From assembly GCA_913049755.1 (NCBI GenBank), contig CAJWXO010000014.1:1-18998 (forward strand): 18,998 nucleotides of DNA, in the 5' to 3' direction. Made by a program: the position numbers and the translations under genes. Positions 7,301 through 15,134 of the stretch are shown here, in pieces (the first letter of the stretch is position 1; every line of letters starts with the position of its first letter). The notes beneath the pieces are model-generated. The model did not search any database. It was not told the origin of the DNA and saw only the letters and a program-made list of their open reading frames with translations. The DNA comes from an uncultured Cryomorphaceae bacterium (GTDB lineage Bacteria; Bacteroidota; Bacteroidia; Flavobacteriales; Schleiferiaceae).

Positions 7301-8735
7301 AAAAGGTGAAGCTGACGTTTTAAGAAAAGCGATGGGAAAAAAGATTAGATCGGTTCTTGACCAGATGAAACCTCAATTTATAAATGGAGGAGCTGAACGT
7401 GGGCACCCTAGTGAAATTCTTGAAAAAATATGGAAAGATTGGGAGGCATTTGCATCTTATGCTTTCAATAAGTCACATTCAACATGCTATGCATGGATAG
7501 CATATCAAACGGCTTATTTAAAGGCAAATTATCCCGCTGAGTATATGGCTTCTGTTTTATCAAACAATATGAATGATATCAAGCAAGTTACTTTTTTCAT
7601 GGAAGAATGCAAACGGATGAAATTAGATGTTTTAGGTCCTGATGTTAATGAGTCTGAAGATGTCTTTACCGTTAATGAAAAGGGTGCACTTAGGTTTGGA
7701 TTACTTGGAATGCGCGGCGTAGGTAGTGCAGCAGTAGATTTTTTAATGGAGAATCGTTCAGATAAAGGTTTTTATAAAACTATTTTTGACTTCGCAAGAC
7801 GCGTAGATATGCGGATTGTCAATAAGGGGACTTGGGAGGCTTTAGCTTTAGGTGGAGGATTTGATAGCTTTGAAGGACTGCATCGAGCAATGCTATTTTC
7901 GGAAATATCTGATGGTAAAAATTTCCTTGAGAAAATACGGCGTTATGGACAAGGATTGCAAGATCAGGAAAACTCAAATCAGGTTTCTTTATTTGGCGGT
8001 GATTCTGGTGTGGATATTCCGGAGCCAGAGTTACCTGTAGTAGATGAGTGGAATAATTTAGAACAGTTGAAGCGTGAGCGTGATATCAATGGTATATTTT
8101 TAAGTGCACACCCATTGGATAATTATAAGTTTGAAATCCGGACATTTGTTAAGAATTCCATTGCTGAAATGGAAAATCTTGAAATCTTTGCGGGAGGTTC
8201 CTCTTATCGAGATTATACCATTGCGGGAATAATCTCTAATGTTCAGGTCAAGACCAGCAGAAATGGAAAAGAAATGGGTGTGTTTACTCTTGAAGACCAT
8301 GAAGGCACGCGTGAGTTTGTTCTTTTTGGAAAGCAATTTTTGAATTTTAGAGAGTTTTTAGTTGATGACATTATGGTTTTAATTCGGGGCAGAGTTCATA
8401 GACCTAATTGGGCTAAAAATGATTCTTCTGCTCGCCTCTATGCCGATATAACCAAGATTATATTATTATCTGAAGTTTTTGAAAGAGAAGCTAGGAGTAT
8501 CGATATAATGTCGGATGTAAATGATGTCATAGTTCATAGATGGCAAGAGCTAGGAGAGATTCTAAGAAAAAACCCTGGTGATTGTAAAGTAACTTTTCAT
8601 GTTAAGGATCCGATAACTAACGTTTCCGTAACTATGCCCTCACGAAATCTTAAAACTAGTATAAATAAGTCTTTGCTCGGGGAAATCGATACATTAGACT
8701 TTGTTCATGCTTTTGTCAAGACAGATCAATCATGA
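4368..8735 (+). CDS. dnaE: DNA polymerase III alpha subunit with fused DEDDh proofreading exonuclease
   Basis: Replicative polymerase of 1455 residues, about 300 longer than E. coli DnaE because of an N-terminal epsilon-like 3'-5' exonuclease. Exonuclease motifs are DTETTG (D6, E8), HNLKFD (D105) and HNATAD (H169, D174), all four acidic DEDD residues plus the His. A PHP domain starts at HLHTHS (261-266). The polymerase core has GPGRGS (633-638), the metal-binding PDIDIDFDD (674-682; D677 and D679) and KMDFLGLKTL (D843). A clamp-binding-like QVSLF is at 1205-1209 and an OB fold starts near 1283. Several PHP metal positions are altered: the usual TDH is TDI (297), a His is Gln 349, and the usual NDxH is NNAF (465-468). 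This suggests PHP is inactive and the fused domain proofreads. It overlaps the next gene by four bases. Confidence 0.96.
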   Translation: MYLIFDTETTGLPRNWSAPLNDLDNWPRVIQIAWQLHDVNGALIEAQDYLIQPKGFNIPFKAQDIHGISTDLALRDGLLLEEVIQKFVNVLDGTNFLIGHNLKFDTNVLGAEFIRAGINPQLLELPVLDTCTPRSAKVTQIKGRGNSFKIPKLSELHLKLFGEEFKEAHNATADVEASARCFWELVRLEHWSHDELGWDQASLKKFQDANKGSIKPIGLVHVNFKKESAVISKSKNEVSEVHNQFSSPEDIQIKESEDFFHLHTHSQFSVLQATAKVSSMVQRVVADGQHALGITDIGNMMGAFQFIKAVSDYNRTRPDGKKELKAIIGYEAYVCRNRDDKSQKDDGYQIPLLAKNKVGYHNLARLSSGAYIEGFYYVPRIDRNVLLKNKEGLMVTTGGLRGEIPQLILQVGEKQAEEAFLWYKNAFGSDFYAEINRHGLPEEDIINETLLRFCSNHSVKPIAANNAFYLDQSEAEAHDILLCVKDNEKRSTPIGQGKGFRYGFPNDQFYLTSKKEMSVKFSDIPFALSNLQDVLNKVDNYPLAREVLLPNFKIPSEFLATINNKDDQKNGENEYLKDLTYLGAKRRYGKLTDEIKDRIDFELETIKKTGYPGYFLIVQDFCNAARDMNVTVGPGRGSAAGSAVAYCIGITNVDPIAYNLLFERFLNPDRVSLPDIDIDFDDRGRDRVIQYVIEKYGSSQVAQIITYGKMAAKSSIKDAARALDLSFEQADRLTKTVPDNQSLGNVLGFDDKKIREQLNGEDYQKAKNLRAFYEADDASGETLRQAKVLEGSLRNTGIHACGVIITPSDIRDLIPVAVAKDSEMWCTQFDNAVVESAGLLKMDFLGLKTLTIIKDAVLLVKKRHEVVLDMEDIPIDDETTYRLFQRGETVGIFQYESPGMQKHLKDLKPTVFGDLIAMNALYRPGPIEYIPSFIKRKHGIEPITYDLPDMEGFLKETYGITVYQEQVMLLSQKLAGFSKGEADVLRKAMGKKIRSVLDQMKPQFINGGAERGHPSEILEKIWKDWEAFASYAFNKSHSTCYAWIAYQTAYLKANYPAEYMASVLSNNMNDIKQVTFFMEECKRMKLDVLGPDVNESEDVFTVNEKGALRFGLLGMRGVGSAAVDFLMENRSDKGFYKTIFDFARRVDMRIVNKGTWEALALGGGFDSFEGLHRAMLFSEISDGKNFLEKIRRYGQGLQDQENSNQVSLFGGDSGVDIPEPELPVVDEWNNLEQLKRERDINGIFLSAHPLDNYKFEIRTFVKNSIAEMENLEIFAGGSSYRDYTIAGIISNVQVKTSRNGKEMGVFTLEDHEGTREFVLFGKQFLNFREFLVDDIMVLIRGRVHRPNWAKNDSSARLYADITKIILLSEVFEREARSIDIMSDVNDVIVHRWQELGEILRKNPGDCKVTFHVKDPITNVSVTMPSRNLKTSINKSLLGEIDTLDFVHAFVKTDQS

Positions 8736-9442
8736 AATATTATTTAATATTTTTTATCTGTATCATCTTGGTTAATGATATATCTGCTCAAGGCCAAAAG
8801 GAAGAACTTAGATATCAGAATCACACTAAAAAAGGCTTAAAGGATGGATTGTGGAGGGTAAAGCATAATGGAACTGCTATTGACAGATATATCGGTGAGT
8901 TCGAAATGGGGATACCGAAGGGCTCTTTTAAGCATTACTATTCCAACGGCTCATTAAGGACTTTGATGACCTTTAAGGGACTTTCGGGAGAATGTTATGT
9001 AAAGAATTATAGTAGAAAAGAAAAACTCATTTCTGAAGGCATGTACCTGTCAAAAAACGTAAAAGATAGCATTTGGAAAATATATGATGAAAATGATCGA
9101 ATAATTATTCTAGAAACGTGGAAAAAAGGCAATTTAGAGGGCTTGTACAAGACGTATTATTCTAATGGAAATATTGTTGAGGCTGGAATAATGAATAATG
9201 CTAAAAAGCAGGGCCAATGGATTAGATGGTCTGAAAGTGGAGAAAAAATAAGGTTAAGCAATTATTCGAATAACGTTTTAAATGGCAAATGGATTGACTA
9301 TGATGTTGACGGTCGCGTTAAAATGATAGGCGTCTACTTAAATGGTTATCGTGAAGGTAAATGGGTCATTTATAGTGTTGGAAAACCTGAGAAATCAATC
9401 ACCTTTCAAAAGGGTCGAGAGATAAATATCACTGAACACTAA
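8732..9442 (+). CDS. Secreted MORN-variant (YwqK-like) repeat protein
   Basis: A 236-residue exported protein with signal peptide 1-20 (hydrophobic YLIFFICIILV, cleavage likely after SAQ). The rest is a run of MORN-variant repeats of the kind labelled YwqK-family antitoxin in databases. Repeats of the form K/G-x-G-x-W-x-x-Y-x-x-x-G-x start at about 37, 61, 84, 109, 134, 158, 182 and 206, a period near 24 residues; clear examples are KGSFKHYYSNGSL, EGLYKTYYSNGNI and NGKWIDYDVDGRV. I see no catalytic motif. With a signal peptide it is more likely a periplasmic or surface protein than a cytoplasmic antitoxin, and no toxin gene is adjacent. It shares ATGA with the dnaE stop and TAATG with the mnmA start, so translation of all three looks coupled. 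Confidence 0.8.
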   Translation: MKYYLIFFICIILVNDISAQGQKEELRYQNHTKKGLKDGLWRVKHNGTAIDRYIGEFEMGIPKGSFKHYYSNGSLRTLMTFKGLSGECYVKNYSRKEKLISEGMYLSKNVKDSIWKIYDENDRIIILETWKKGNLEGLYKTYYSNGNIVEAGIMNNAKKQGQWIRWSESGEKIRLSNYSNNVLNGKWIDYDVDGRVKMIGVYLNGYREGKWVIYSVGKPEKSITFQKGREINITEH

Positions 9443-10587
9443 TGGCATCGATTGTTGTAGGTCTGTCTGGTGGAGTAGATTCATCTGTTGCAGCTTACCT
9501 TTTGAAAAAACAAGGGCATAAAGTTATAGGCTTATTCATGCGGAATTGGACAGATGAGTCGGTTACTTTGGAAGAGGAGTGCCCTTGGATAGAAGATTCC
9601 AATGATGCTCTATTAGTAGCGGAAAAACTAGAAATACCTTTTCAGGTTTTGGACTTAAGTGATCAATATAAGAAACGAATTGTTGATTATATGTTCTCAG
9701 AGTACCAGGCAGGACGAACACCTAATCCCGATATTCTTTGTAATCGAGAAATAAAATTTGATATATTTTTAAAAGCAGCTCTTACTCTAGGTGCTGACTT
9801 TGTTTCAACTGGTCACTATGTCCAAAAAAGCACAACGCTTGATGGTGTTCATCATCTTTTGGCTGGGGCAGATAAATCTAAAGATCAAAGTTATTTTCTC
9901 TGTCAATTGAATCAAGAACAACTTTCAAAAGCTATGTTCCCAATTGGTCACCTTGAAAAGTCTGAGGTACGTAAAATCGCAAAAACTATTGGATTGGCTA
10001 CTGCCGATAAAAAAGATTCGCAAGGACTTTGTTTTATAGGAAAAGTGAGCTTACCAGAATTTTTACAACAAAAACTAAGGCCTTTAAAAGGAAAAATAAT
10101 AGAAATCTCTCCTACATGGTCAGGGTTTAAACCCCAAAAATGGGGTGAGCCATGGATATTGTTGCCTTCTTCTGGCAGTATAGTAGGACATCATAAAGGA
10201 GCCTACTATTATACCATTGGGCAAAGAAAAGGATTGCTAGTTGGAGGTATGGCATTACCTCTATTTGTTATTTCTATCGATGTAAAAAATAATATCGTCT
10301 TTGTTGGCCAAGGAGAAAATCATCCTGGATTGTACCGTTCATCATTGAAAATACTTCATGAGGATGTTCACTGGGTTGATGAATCAAGTAAAATGGTAAT
10401 GGGAGATTCCAGAAATTATATGGTCCGAATAAGGTACCGACAAAAACTATTCGCTGCGAAAATTGAAGTAAAAAATGAAGGTTTAGCAATTTATAGTAAA
10501 TATCCAATGAAATCAATTGCTCCAGGACAATTTGCTTCATGGTATAATGGAGATGAATTAGTTGGTTCTGGTGTAATTCAATCATAA
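9442..10587 (+). CDS. mnmA: tRNA-specific 2-thiouridylase MnmA
   Basis: MnmA thiolates uridine 34 in tRNAs for Lys, Glu and Gln, adenylating the base and receiving sulfur through a Cys persulfide. The 381 residues have the PP-loop SGGVDSS (9-15), NWTDES (35-40), the first catalytic Cys in DILCNREIKFD (C100), STGHY (122-126), DQSYFL (148-153) and the second catalytic Cys in SQGLCFIG (C197). YTIGQRKGL (257-265) starts the C-terminal beta domain. Length is within the normal family range. The ATG shares one base with the stop of the preceding repeat-protein gene, and the protease gene starts 11 bases after its stop, so all may lie on one transcript. Confidence 0.96.
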   Translation: MASIVVGLSGGVDSSVAAYLLKKQGHKVIGLFMRNWTDESVTLEEECPWIEDSNDALLVAEKLEIPFQVLDLSDQYKKRIVDYMFSEYQAGRTPNPDILCNREIKFDIFLKAALTLGADFVSTGHYVQKSTTLDGVHHLLAGADKSKDQSYFLCQLNQEQLSKAMFPIGHLEKSEVRKIAKTIGLATADKKDSQGLCFIGKVSLPEFLQQKLRPLKGKIIEISPTWSGFKPQKWGEPWILLPSSGSIVGHHKGAYYYTIGQRKGLLVGGMALPLFVISIDVKNNIVFVGQGENHPGLYRSSLKILHEDVHWVDESSKMVMGDSRNYMVRIRYRQKLFAAKIEVKNEGLAIYSKYPMKSIAPGQFASWYNGDELVGSGVIQS

Positions 10588-10598
10588 AAATTATTTTA

Positions 10599-12188
10599 AT
10601 GCGAAAACATATAATCCTTATTTTTCTTATTATCCTTAAAAGTCCATTATTTGGACAAGAAATAAAACGCTACTGGATTTATGTGAATGAGCCAGTACTT
10701 GAACAGCTTGGAGTATCTCCCTCTTCGACGCCTTCCTTATCACCATTAGCTATGGAGAGAAGGCTAAGGCAGGATATTCCATTGCGTTTATGGGATTATT
10801 CATTTTCCAATCAATTGATTGATTTGGTCGAATCAACTGGTGCAAATGTTAGGTTTTTCTCTCGTTGGTTGCGCGCTCTGTCGGTTGAAGCTAGCAGTGA
10901 TGAACTTGCAATTATTTCAAGCCTAGAATGGGTAAGTGAAATCAAGCCTGTCTTAACCATGGGCAGAAAAGAATATGATGCCAAGAAAACTTATGGTTTC
11001 TCTTATGGGCAAGGATTGGGTCAAGTAGAACAGATTAACCTTGATCCTGTTCATGATGCGGGTTATGCTGGTCAGGACATATTAATTGCCCTTATGGATG
11101 GTGGTTTTTCAGGCACGGAGACCCATTCTGTATTTCAAGGAGCTTGGAGTCAAGGTCGTATTGTGTTAACAAAAGATTTTGTTGATGGAGATACAAATGT
11201 TTTCCATGTTGGAAGTCATGGTATGAGTGTTTTAAGTACTATTTGTGCGGATTTAAATGGAACATTTGTAGGCACGGCACCCGAGGCTTCTTATGCTTTA
11301 TTTAGAACAGAGAATGAGCTTTCTGAGACTTTAGCGGAAGAAGATAATTGGGTCTGGGCGTCAGAATGGGCAGATAGTATTGGTGTCGATGTTATTAATA
11401 CATCACTAGGTTATACCACATTTGACAATGGTGTAGGTGATCATTCTTATGCGGACTTAAACGGCAAGACAAGTGTTATCTCCATCGCAGCAACGATTGC
11501 AGCAAGGGTAGGTATGATAGTTGTTGTAGCTGCAGGCAATGAGGGTGCGAGTAGTTGGAAATATATTAGTTGTCCAGCAGATGCTGATTCAATTTTGTCA
11601 ATAGGTTCAGTCGATGCATTAGGTATTCGTTCTGGTTTTTCCTCTCAAGGACCGACTAGTGATGGTCGAATTAAACCAGACGTTATGGCGAGGGGTTCAG
11701 GTGCTACAGTTATGACATCAAATGGAACAATTGGAACTAGTAGTGGTACTTCTTTTGCTTCTCCTATCATTTGTGGTGCAACTGCAAGTATCCTTCAGGC
11801 AGTCAAAGCAAACAATTCCGTGTATAATATTCAGGATATTTTGACTAATATTCGCAATAGTTCAAGTAATTCATTTAATCCTGACTCTCTTAAAGGATAT
11901 GGTATCCCTAATTATGGTAGCTTGCTGAATTCCATAGGCTTAATAGATAATGAGGTTAAAAATTCTTGGAGCCTTTTTTATTCAGGAGAAGGTTGGGTGT
12001 TGACTAATGAGTCTTCATTTTTTGAAGGTTCTGTTCAAGTTTTGGATTCCTTTGGCAGGGTTCTTTTTCAACAAAGTTGTATCGATGGATGCGATAGGGT
12101 TTTAGTTCCTAAATTTCCTTTTCTAACATATGTCCGTTTGGATTCTGGATCTAAAGAAATTATTAAAATACCTCCACACTCATTGTGA
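10599..12188 (+). CDS. Secreted subtilisin-family (S8) serine protease
   Basis: A 529-residue S8 peptidase with signal peptide 1-20 (hydrophobic IILIFLIILKSPLFG, ending GQ). A propeptide-like region spans about 24-120. The catalytic triad is visible: Asp 167 in IALMDGG, His 207 in GSHGMSV and Ser 385 in GTSFASP; the oxyanion Asn is N314 in AAGNEG. Residues 450-529 form a beta-rich tail, with VQVLDSFGRVLFQQ and a final LTYVRLDSGSKEIIKI. This resembles type A sorting domains of the type IX secretion system, although the usual GxYxV ending is poorly kept. It is therefore probably secreted or surface-anchored. Substrate is unknown. The gene is convergent with gmhA, with only 26 bases between them and no clear terminator. 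Confidence 0.9.
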   Translation: MRKHIILIFLIILKSPLFGQEIKRYWIYVNEPVLEQLGVSPSSTPSLSPLAMERRLRQDIPLRLWDYSFSNQLIDLVESTGANVRFFSRWLRALSVEASSDELAIISSLEWVSEIKPVLTMGRKEYDAKKTYGFSYGQGLGQVEQINLDPVHDAGYAGQDILIALMDGGFSGTETHSVFQGAWSQGRIVLTKDFVDGDTNVFHVGSHGMSVLSTICADLNGTFVGTAPEASYALFRTENELSETLAEEDNWVWASEWADSIGVDVINTSLGYTTFDNGVGDHSYADLNGKTSVISIAATIAARVGMIVVVAAGNEGASSWKYISCPADADSILSIGSVDALGIRSGFSSQGPTSDGRIKPDVMARGSGATVMTSNGTIGTSSGTSFASPIICGATASILQAVKANNSVYNIQDILTNIRNSSSNSFNPDSLKGYGIPNYGSLLNSIGLIDNEVKNSWSLFYSGEGWVLTNESSFFEGSVQVLDSFGRVLFQQSCIDGCDRVLVPKFPFLTYVRLDSGSKEIIKIPPHSL

Positions 12189-12214
12189 AAAAACTAATCG
12201 CACTAAAATTTAAC

Positions 12215-12817
12215 TTATTCTGATACCCGTTTATCGTATGTGCCACCCATACTGGGATTATCTGACATAAGAGCAGACATCACTTCTTTTTTTACCATAT
12301 TAAAGACAGCCATATGGATATCTTCAGCTATTTCCATATCCATAGCAGGTGAATGAATAGATACATCAACAATTTCTTTCAACTTACCACCGTTAAATCC
12401 TGTCATGCCAATGGTTTTAGCTCCATTTTCCTTAGAAAAATTAATTGCCTTTAATATATTTTTAGAATTTCCTGAGCCGCTTATGCCTATAACAATATCG
12501 TTGGGCTTTAAAAAATTCTTCAATGGTTCAATAAAAATATCATCCCAGCCGATATCATTAGCTACGGCCATCAAGCTAGGCGCATTGTCATTAAGGCAAA
12601 TGATTTGAAATCTCTTTTCCAGTCCAAATGAGGCTCCTTTCAGAAAATCTCCTGCCGCATGACTTGCATTAGCAGCTGATCCCCCATTTCCCATTGTATA
12701 TATTCTAGAACCATCTTCGCGGGCTTGTAAAAACATCGTTGTCATTAGGCCAACAGACCCTAGATCAAGATCATTCAATGTTTTTTGCAATAATTTACGG
12801 TATTCAAGTCTTGTCAT
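12215..12817 (-). CDS. gmhA: SIS-domain sedoheptulose 7-phosphate isomerase (GmhA-like)
   Basis: A 200-residue sugar isomerase (SIS) protein, expected to convert D-sedoheptulose 7-phosphate to D-glycero-D-manno-heptose 7-phosphate, the first step of heptose nucleotide synthesis. Visible are MGNGGSAANASHAAGDFLKG (42-61), the phosphate-binding GISGSGNSKN (111-120) and GMTGFNGG (137-144). H53 and D57 fall where GmhA has its zinc-binding His and Glu. A late AEDIH (164-168) stands where the family often has QExH, so this is a variant subfamily. Assignment leans on the two genes upstream, which are heptose genes. It starts 22 bases after the hddA stop and is last in the operon. Confidence 0.83.
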   Translation of the reverse strand: MTRLEYRKLLQKTLNDLDLGSVGLMTTMFLQAREDGSRIYTMGNGGSAANASHAAGDFLKGASFGLEKRFQIICLNDNAPSLMAVANDIGWDDIFIEPLKNFLKPNDIVIGISGSGNSKNILKAINFSKENGAKTIGMTGFNGGKLKEIVDVSIHSPAMDMEIAEDIHMAVFNMVKKEVMSALMSDNPSMGGTYDKRVSE

Positions 12818-12839
12818 AACGCTAAGGTACTATTCAGGA

Positions 12840-13820
12840 TTAACCATTAAAAATAACTTGTGACCCACCTGTTTCTAAATTAAATGGAAAGTTTGGAAGA
12901 CCTAGAGCCTGATCAATTGATAAATGCCTTTCAGGAGGTGCGAAAAAAAGCATGAATCCACCACCACCTGCACCCAGGAGTTTTGCTCCCCATGCACCAT
13001 TTTTCTTACCTAAAGAATATATTTGTTCTATTGCAGGGGTACTGATTCCATCTGTTAGAGACTGCTTTAGAGACCAATTTTCATCAATGATGTCGCCGCA
13101 ACGTTTCCAATTATTAGCTGTGATTGATTTTGCGAAGTCATCAACGAAGGAAACCATTGTTCTTAAGGATTCAATTTTGTTGGCTTTTAAAGATTCTTTG
13201 CTTTGCTTAGATAATATAGTGGATGCGCTTCGTTGGTTGCCAACATAATAAAGACGCATGTGATTCCTAAATTGCGTCAATGCATCGTTATTGATAACCA
13301 CGGGCTCAACATCAACTGTATTATCTCGATTAAATCTAAATATATTCAAGCCTCCAAATGCGGCTGCGTATTGATCCTGTTTCCCAATTGGTTCATTGAG
13401 ATCATTTATTTCAATTTCGCATGCGCTTTCTCCTAGCCATGCTTTATTTACTTGATCAATCCTTCCTTCTCTGGCCATCATGTTATGAAGAGTTCCAACT
13501 GTAAAACTCGAAGAGCTTCCCATTCCTGTTCCTGCAGGAACGTCGGCGATAGATGAAATTTCTAATCCCCTACTAACATTAAGTTTCCTCATTATTGTCC
13601 TGAGAATTGGGTGTTCTATGTCGTCCACAGAATTTACTGTTTCTGTTACTGAGTATTTCGTTCTTATTTTTCCCTTTTCAAAAAAATCATGGGAGGATAT
13701 ATACATGTATTTATCTATAGAGCTTGACAATACCGCTCCTCCATATTCTTTAAAAAAGGCGGGGAGATCACTTCCACCTCCAACAAAGCTGATTCTAAAA
13801 GGGGTTCGAGTTATAATCAT
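12840..13820 (-). CDS. hddA: D-glycero-alpha-D-manno-heptose 7-phosphate kinase (HddA-like GHMP kinase)
   Basis: A 326-residue GHMP-superfamily sugar kinase. It opens with ITRTPFRISFVGGGSDLP (3-20), has the ATP-binding loop VPAGTGMGSSSSF (94-106) and the C-terminal glycine motif KLLGAGGGGFML (279-290). The N-terminal signature and the neighbours identify HddA, which phosphorylates D-glycero-alpha-D-manno-heptose 7-phosphate to the 1,7-bisphosphate in the GDP-heptose route. Related GHMP kinases acting on fucose or mannose derivatives are the main alternative. Its ATG overlaps the stop of the upstream fused gene by four bases (13817-13820), implying translational coupling. Confidence 0.87.
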   Translation of the reverse strand: MIITRTPFRISFVGGGSDLPAFFKEYGGAVLSSSIDKYMYISSHDFFEKGKIRTKYSVTETVNSVDDIEHPILRTIMRKLNVSRGLEISSIADVPAGTGMGSSSSFTVGTLHNMMAREGRIDQVNKAWLGESACEIEINDLNEPIGKQDQYAAAFGGLNIFRFNRDNTVDVEPVVINNDALTQFRNHMRLYYVGNQRSASTILSKQSKESLKANKIESLRTMVSFVDDFAKSITANNWKRCGDIIDENWSLKQSLTDGISTPAIEQIYSLGKKNGAWGAKLLGAGGGGFMLFFAPPERHLSIDQALGLPNFPFNLETGGSQVIFNG

Positions 13821-15133
13821 TTTGTTTGGAGAGTTTTAATTTTATTATTTAAAATAAGATCTACAGCATGAGCGAGGTTTTTAACTTTAAAATGTGGTTC
13901 TATTTCACTTTCAATATTACCATGTCCGGTTTCAACCCGAACAGTTTTGACTCCAGCAGATAACCCAGATTGTATGTCTCGCGGAGAATCACCAATCATC
14001 CAGCTCTTAGATAAGTCAATATTAAATTTTTTTGAAGCCTCTAAAATCATCCCCGGTTTGGGTTTTCGACATTCACAATCAATTTTAAACTCTTTAATCT
14101 CTTCAGGAAAGCCTCCATCTGGATGATGAGGACAATAGTATAAATAGTCGATGTATGCACCCATTTCTCCAAGTTGTTTATCCATTCTGGAGTGAATTAA
14201 ATTTAAAGTATTCACATTACAGAGGCCTCGTGCAATAACACTTTGATTTGTGATTACTATCGATATATATTCACTTTTATTTATTCTACGAATTGCCGGT
14301 CCTGCAAATTCATATACACTCATTTCATCTTGATGTTTTATCAGATCTGTATCATGATTTATTACTCCATCGCGGTCAATAAAAATAGCTTTTTGTTTTT
14401 TAGCAATGTTTCTTGAGTCAACTTTTCCATTTAGATAGGCCTTTTCCACTTCTTTTCTTCTTTCACTCTTACCCATATCTTTAATGTATTCAGTGCTATT
14501 ATAGGCATACATTTCAAATATATCTGTCCACTTTTGAAATAAATCTCTACCAAAATCTGAGCTAGTGTTTTTTGGAATCTCATTAATTATTTCTGGATTC
14601 ATAAGATAGAAAGCGGCATTGACACAATTTGCAAATTCAAGATTAGGGGAGTGGGGCTTGCTGTGAACTTTAGTTATTTTGTTAATCGAGTCATAGCTAA
14701 TTAGGTCACTGTCATAGGGATGATCATTGGGATGAACGAACAAAGTGAGTTGAGCATTCTTCTCAAGATGAAAATCGCTCATTTTTTTTAAGTGTATGCT
14801 GCTTATTGTATCTCCATAGATAACCCAAAAAGGATCTGATAATTTATCTTGTAGAAGACTGAGTGCTCCTGCTGTGCCTAGAGGTTGATCCTCAATGACA
14901 TATTGAATATCAATATTCCATCTTGAACCATCCCCGAAAAAATCTTGAATCTGGCTTCCTAAATATCCTATTGTAATAAAAAAACGCTCAATTCCTTGAG
15001 CGCTGTATGTTTCTATAATATGTTGCAAAACCGGCTTCTCTGCCACAGGGACCATTGGTTTTGCAATACCCGGGAAGGATTCTTGAATTCTAGTACCTTT
15101 TCCGCCAGCCAATATGACTGCAGTAGAAAACAT
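13817..15133 (-). CDS. Fused heptose-1-phosphate guanylyltransferase / heptose-1,7-bisphosphate phosphatase
   Basis: A 438-residue two-domain enzyme. Residues 1-235 are a nucleotidyltransferase like HddC: LAGGKGTRI (8-16), KPMVPV (25-30), LGTAGAL (85-91), a metal-binding YGD (106-108). Residues 246-430 are an HAD-IIIA phosphatase like GmhB: DRDGV (D253, D255), ITNQS (294-298), zinc ligands C334, H336, C353 and C355, KPKPGM (357-362) and GDSPRD (D382). The HAD half should remove the C7 phosphate from heptose 1,7-bisphosphate, and the transferase half should attach GMP to heptose 1-phosphate. The two steps are consecutive, so the fusion makes metabolic sense. It starts one base after the trxA stop and overlaps hddA by four bases. 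GDP rather than another nucleotide is inferred from hddA next door. Confidence 0.9.
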   Translation of the reverse strand: MFSTAVILAGGKGTRIQESFPGIAKPMVPVAEKPVLQHIIETYSAQGIERFFITIGYLGSQIQDFFGDGSRWNIDIQYVIEDQPLGTAGALSLLQDKLSDPFWVIYGDTISSIHLKKMSDFHLEKNAQLTLFVHPNDHPYDSDLISYDSINKITKVHSKPHSPNLEFANCVNAAFYLMNPEIINEIPKNTSSDFGRDLFQKWTDIFEMYAYNSTEYIKDMGKSERRKEVEKAYLNGKVDSRNIAKKQKAIFIDRDGVINHDTDLIKHQDEMSVYEFAGPAIRRINKSEYISIVITNQSVIARGLCNVNTLNLIHSRMDKQLGEMGAYIDYLYYCPHHPDGGFPEEIKEFKIDCECRKPKPGMILEASKKFNIDLSKSWMIGDSPRDIQSGLSAGVKTVRVETGHGNIESEIEPHFKVKNLAHAVDLILNNKIKTLQTK

Positions 15134-15134
15134 T

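Noticed and set aside
8732..9442. Toxin-antitoxin module suggested by the YwqK label
   Set aside because: The protein has a signal peptide, and both neighbours are housekeeping enzymes, so there is no candidate toxin.
10274..10585. 103-residue minus-strand frame
   Set aside because: It is antisense to the conserved C-terminal domain of MnmA and has no recognisable domain.
12189..12214. Possible bidirectional terminator between the protease and gmhA
   Set aside because: I see no inverted repeat in these 26 bases on either strand.
12952..13248. 98-residue plus-strand frame opposite hddA
   Set aside because: It mirrors the glycine-rich kinase motif (PPPPAP from GAGGGG) and is an antisense shadow.
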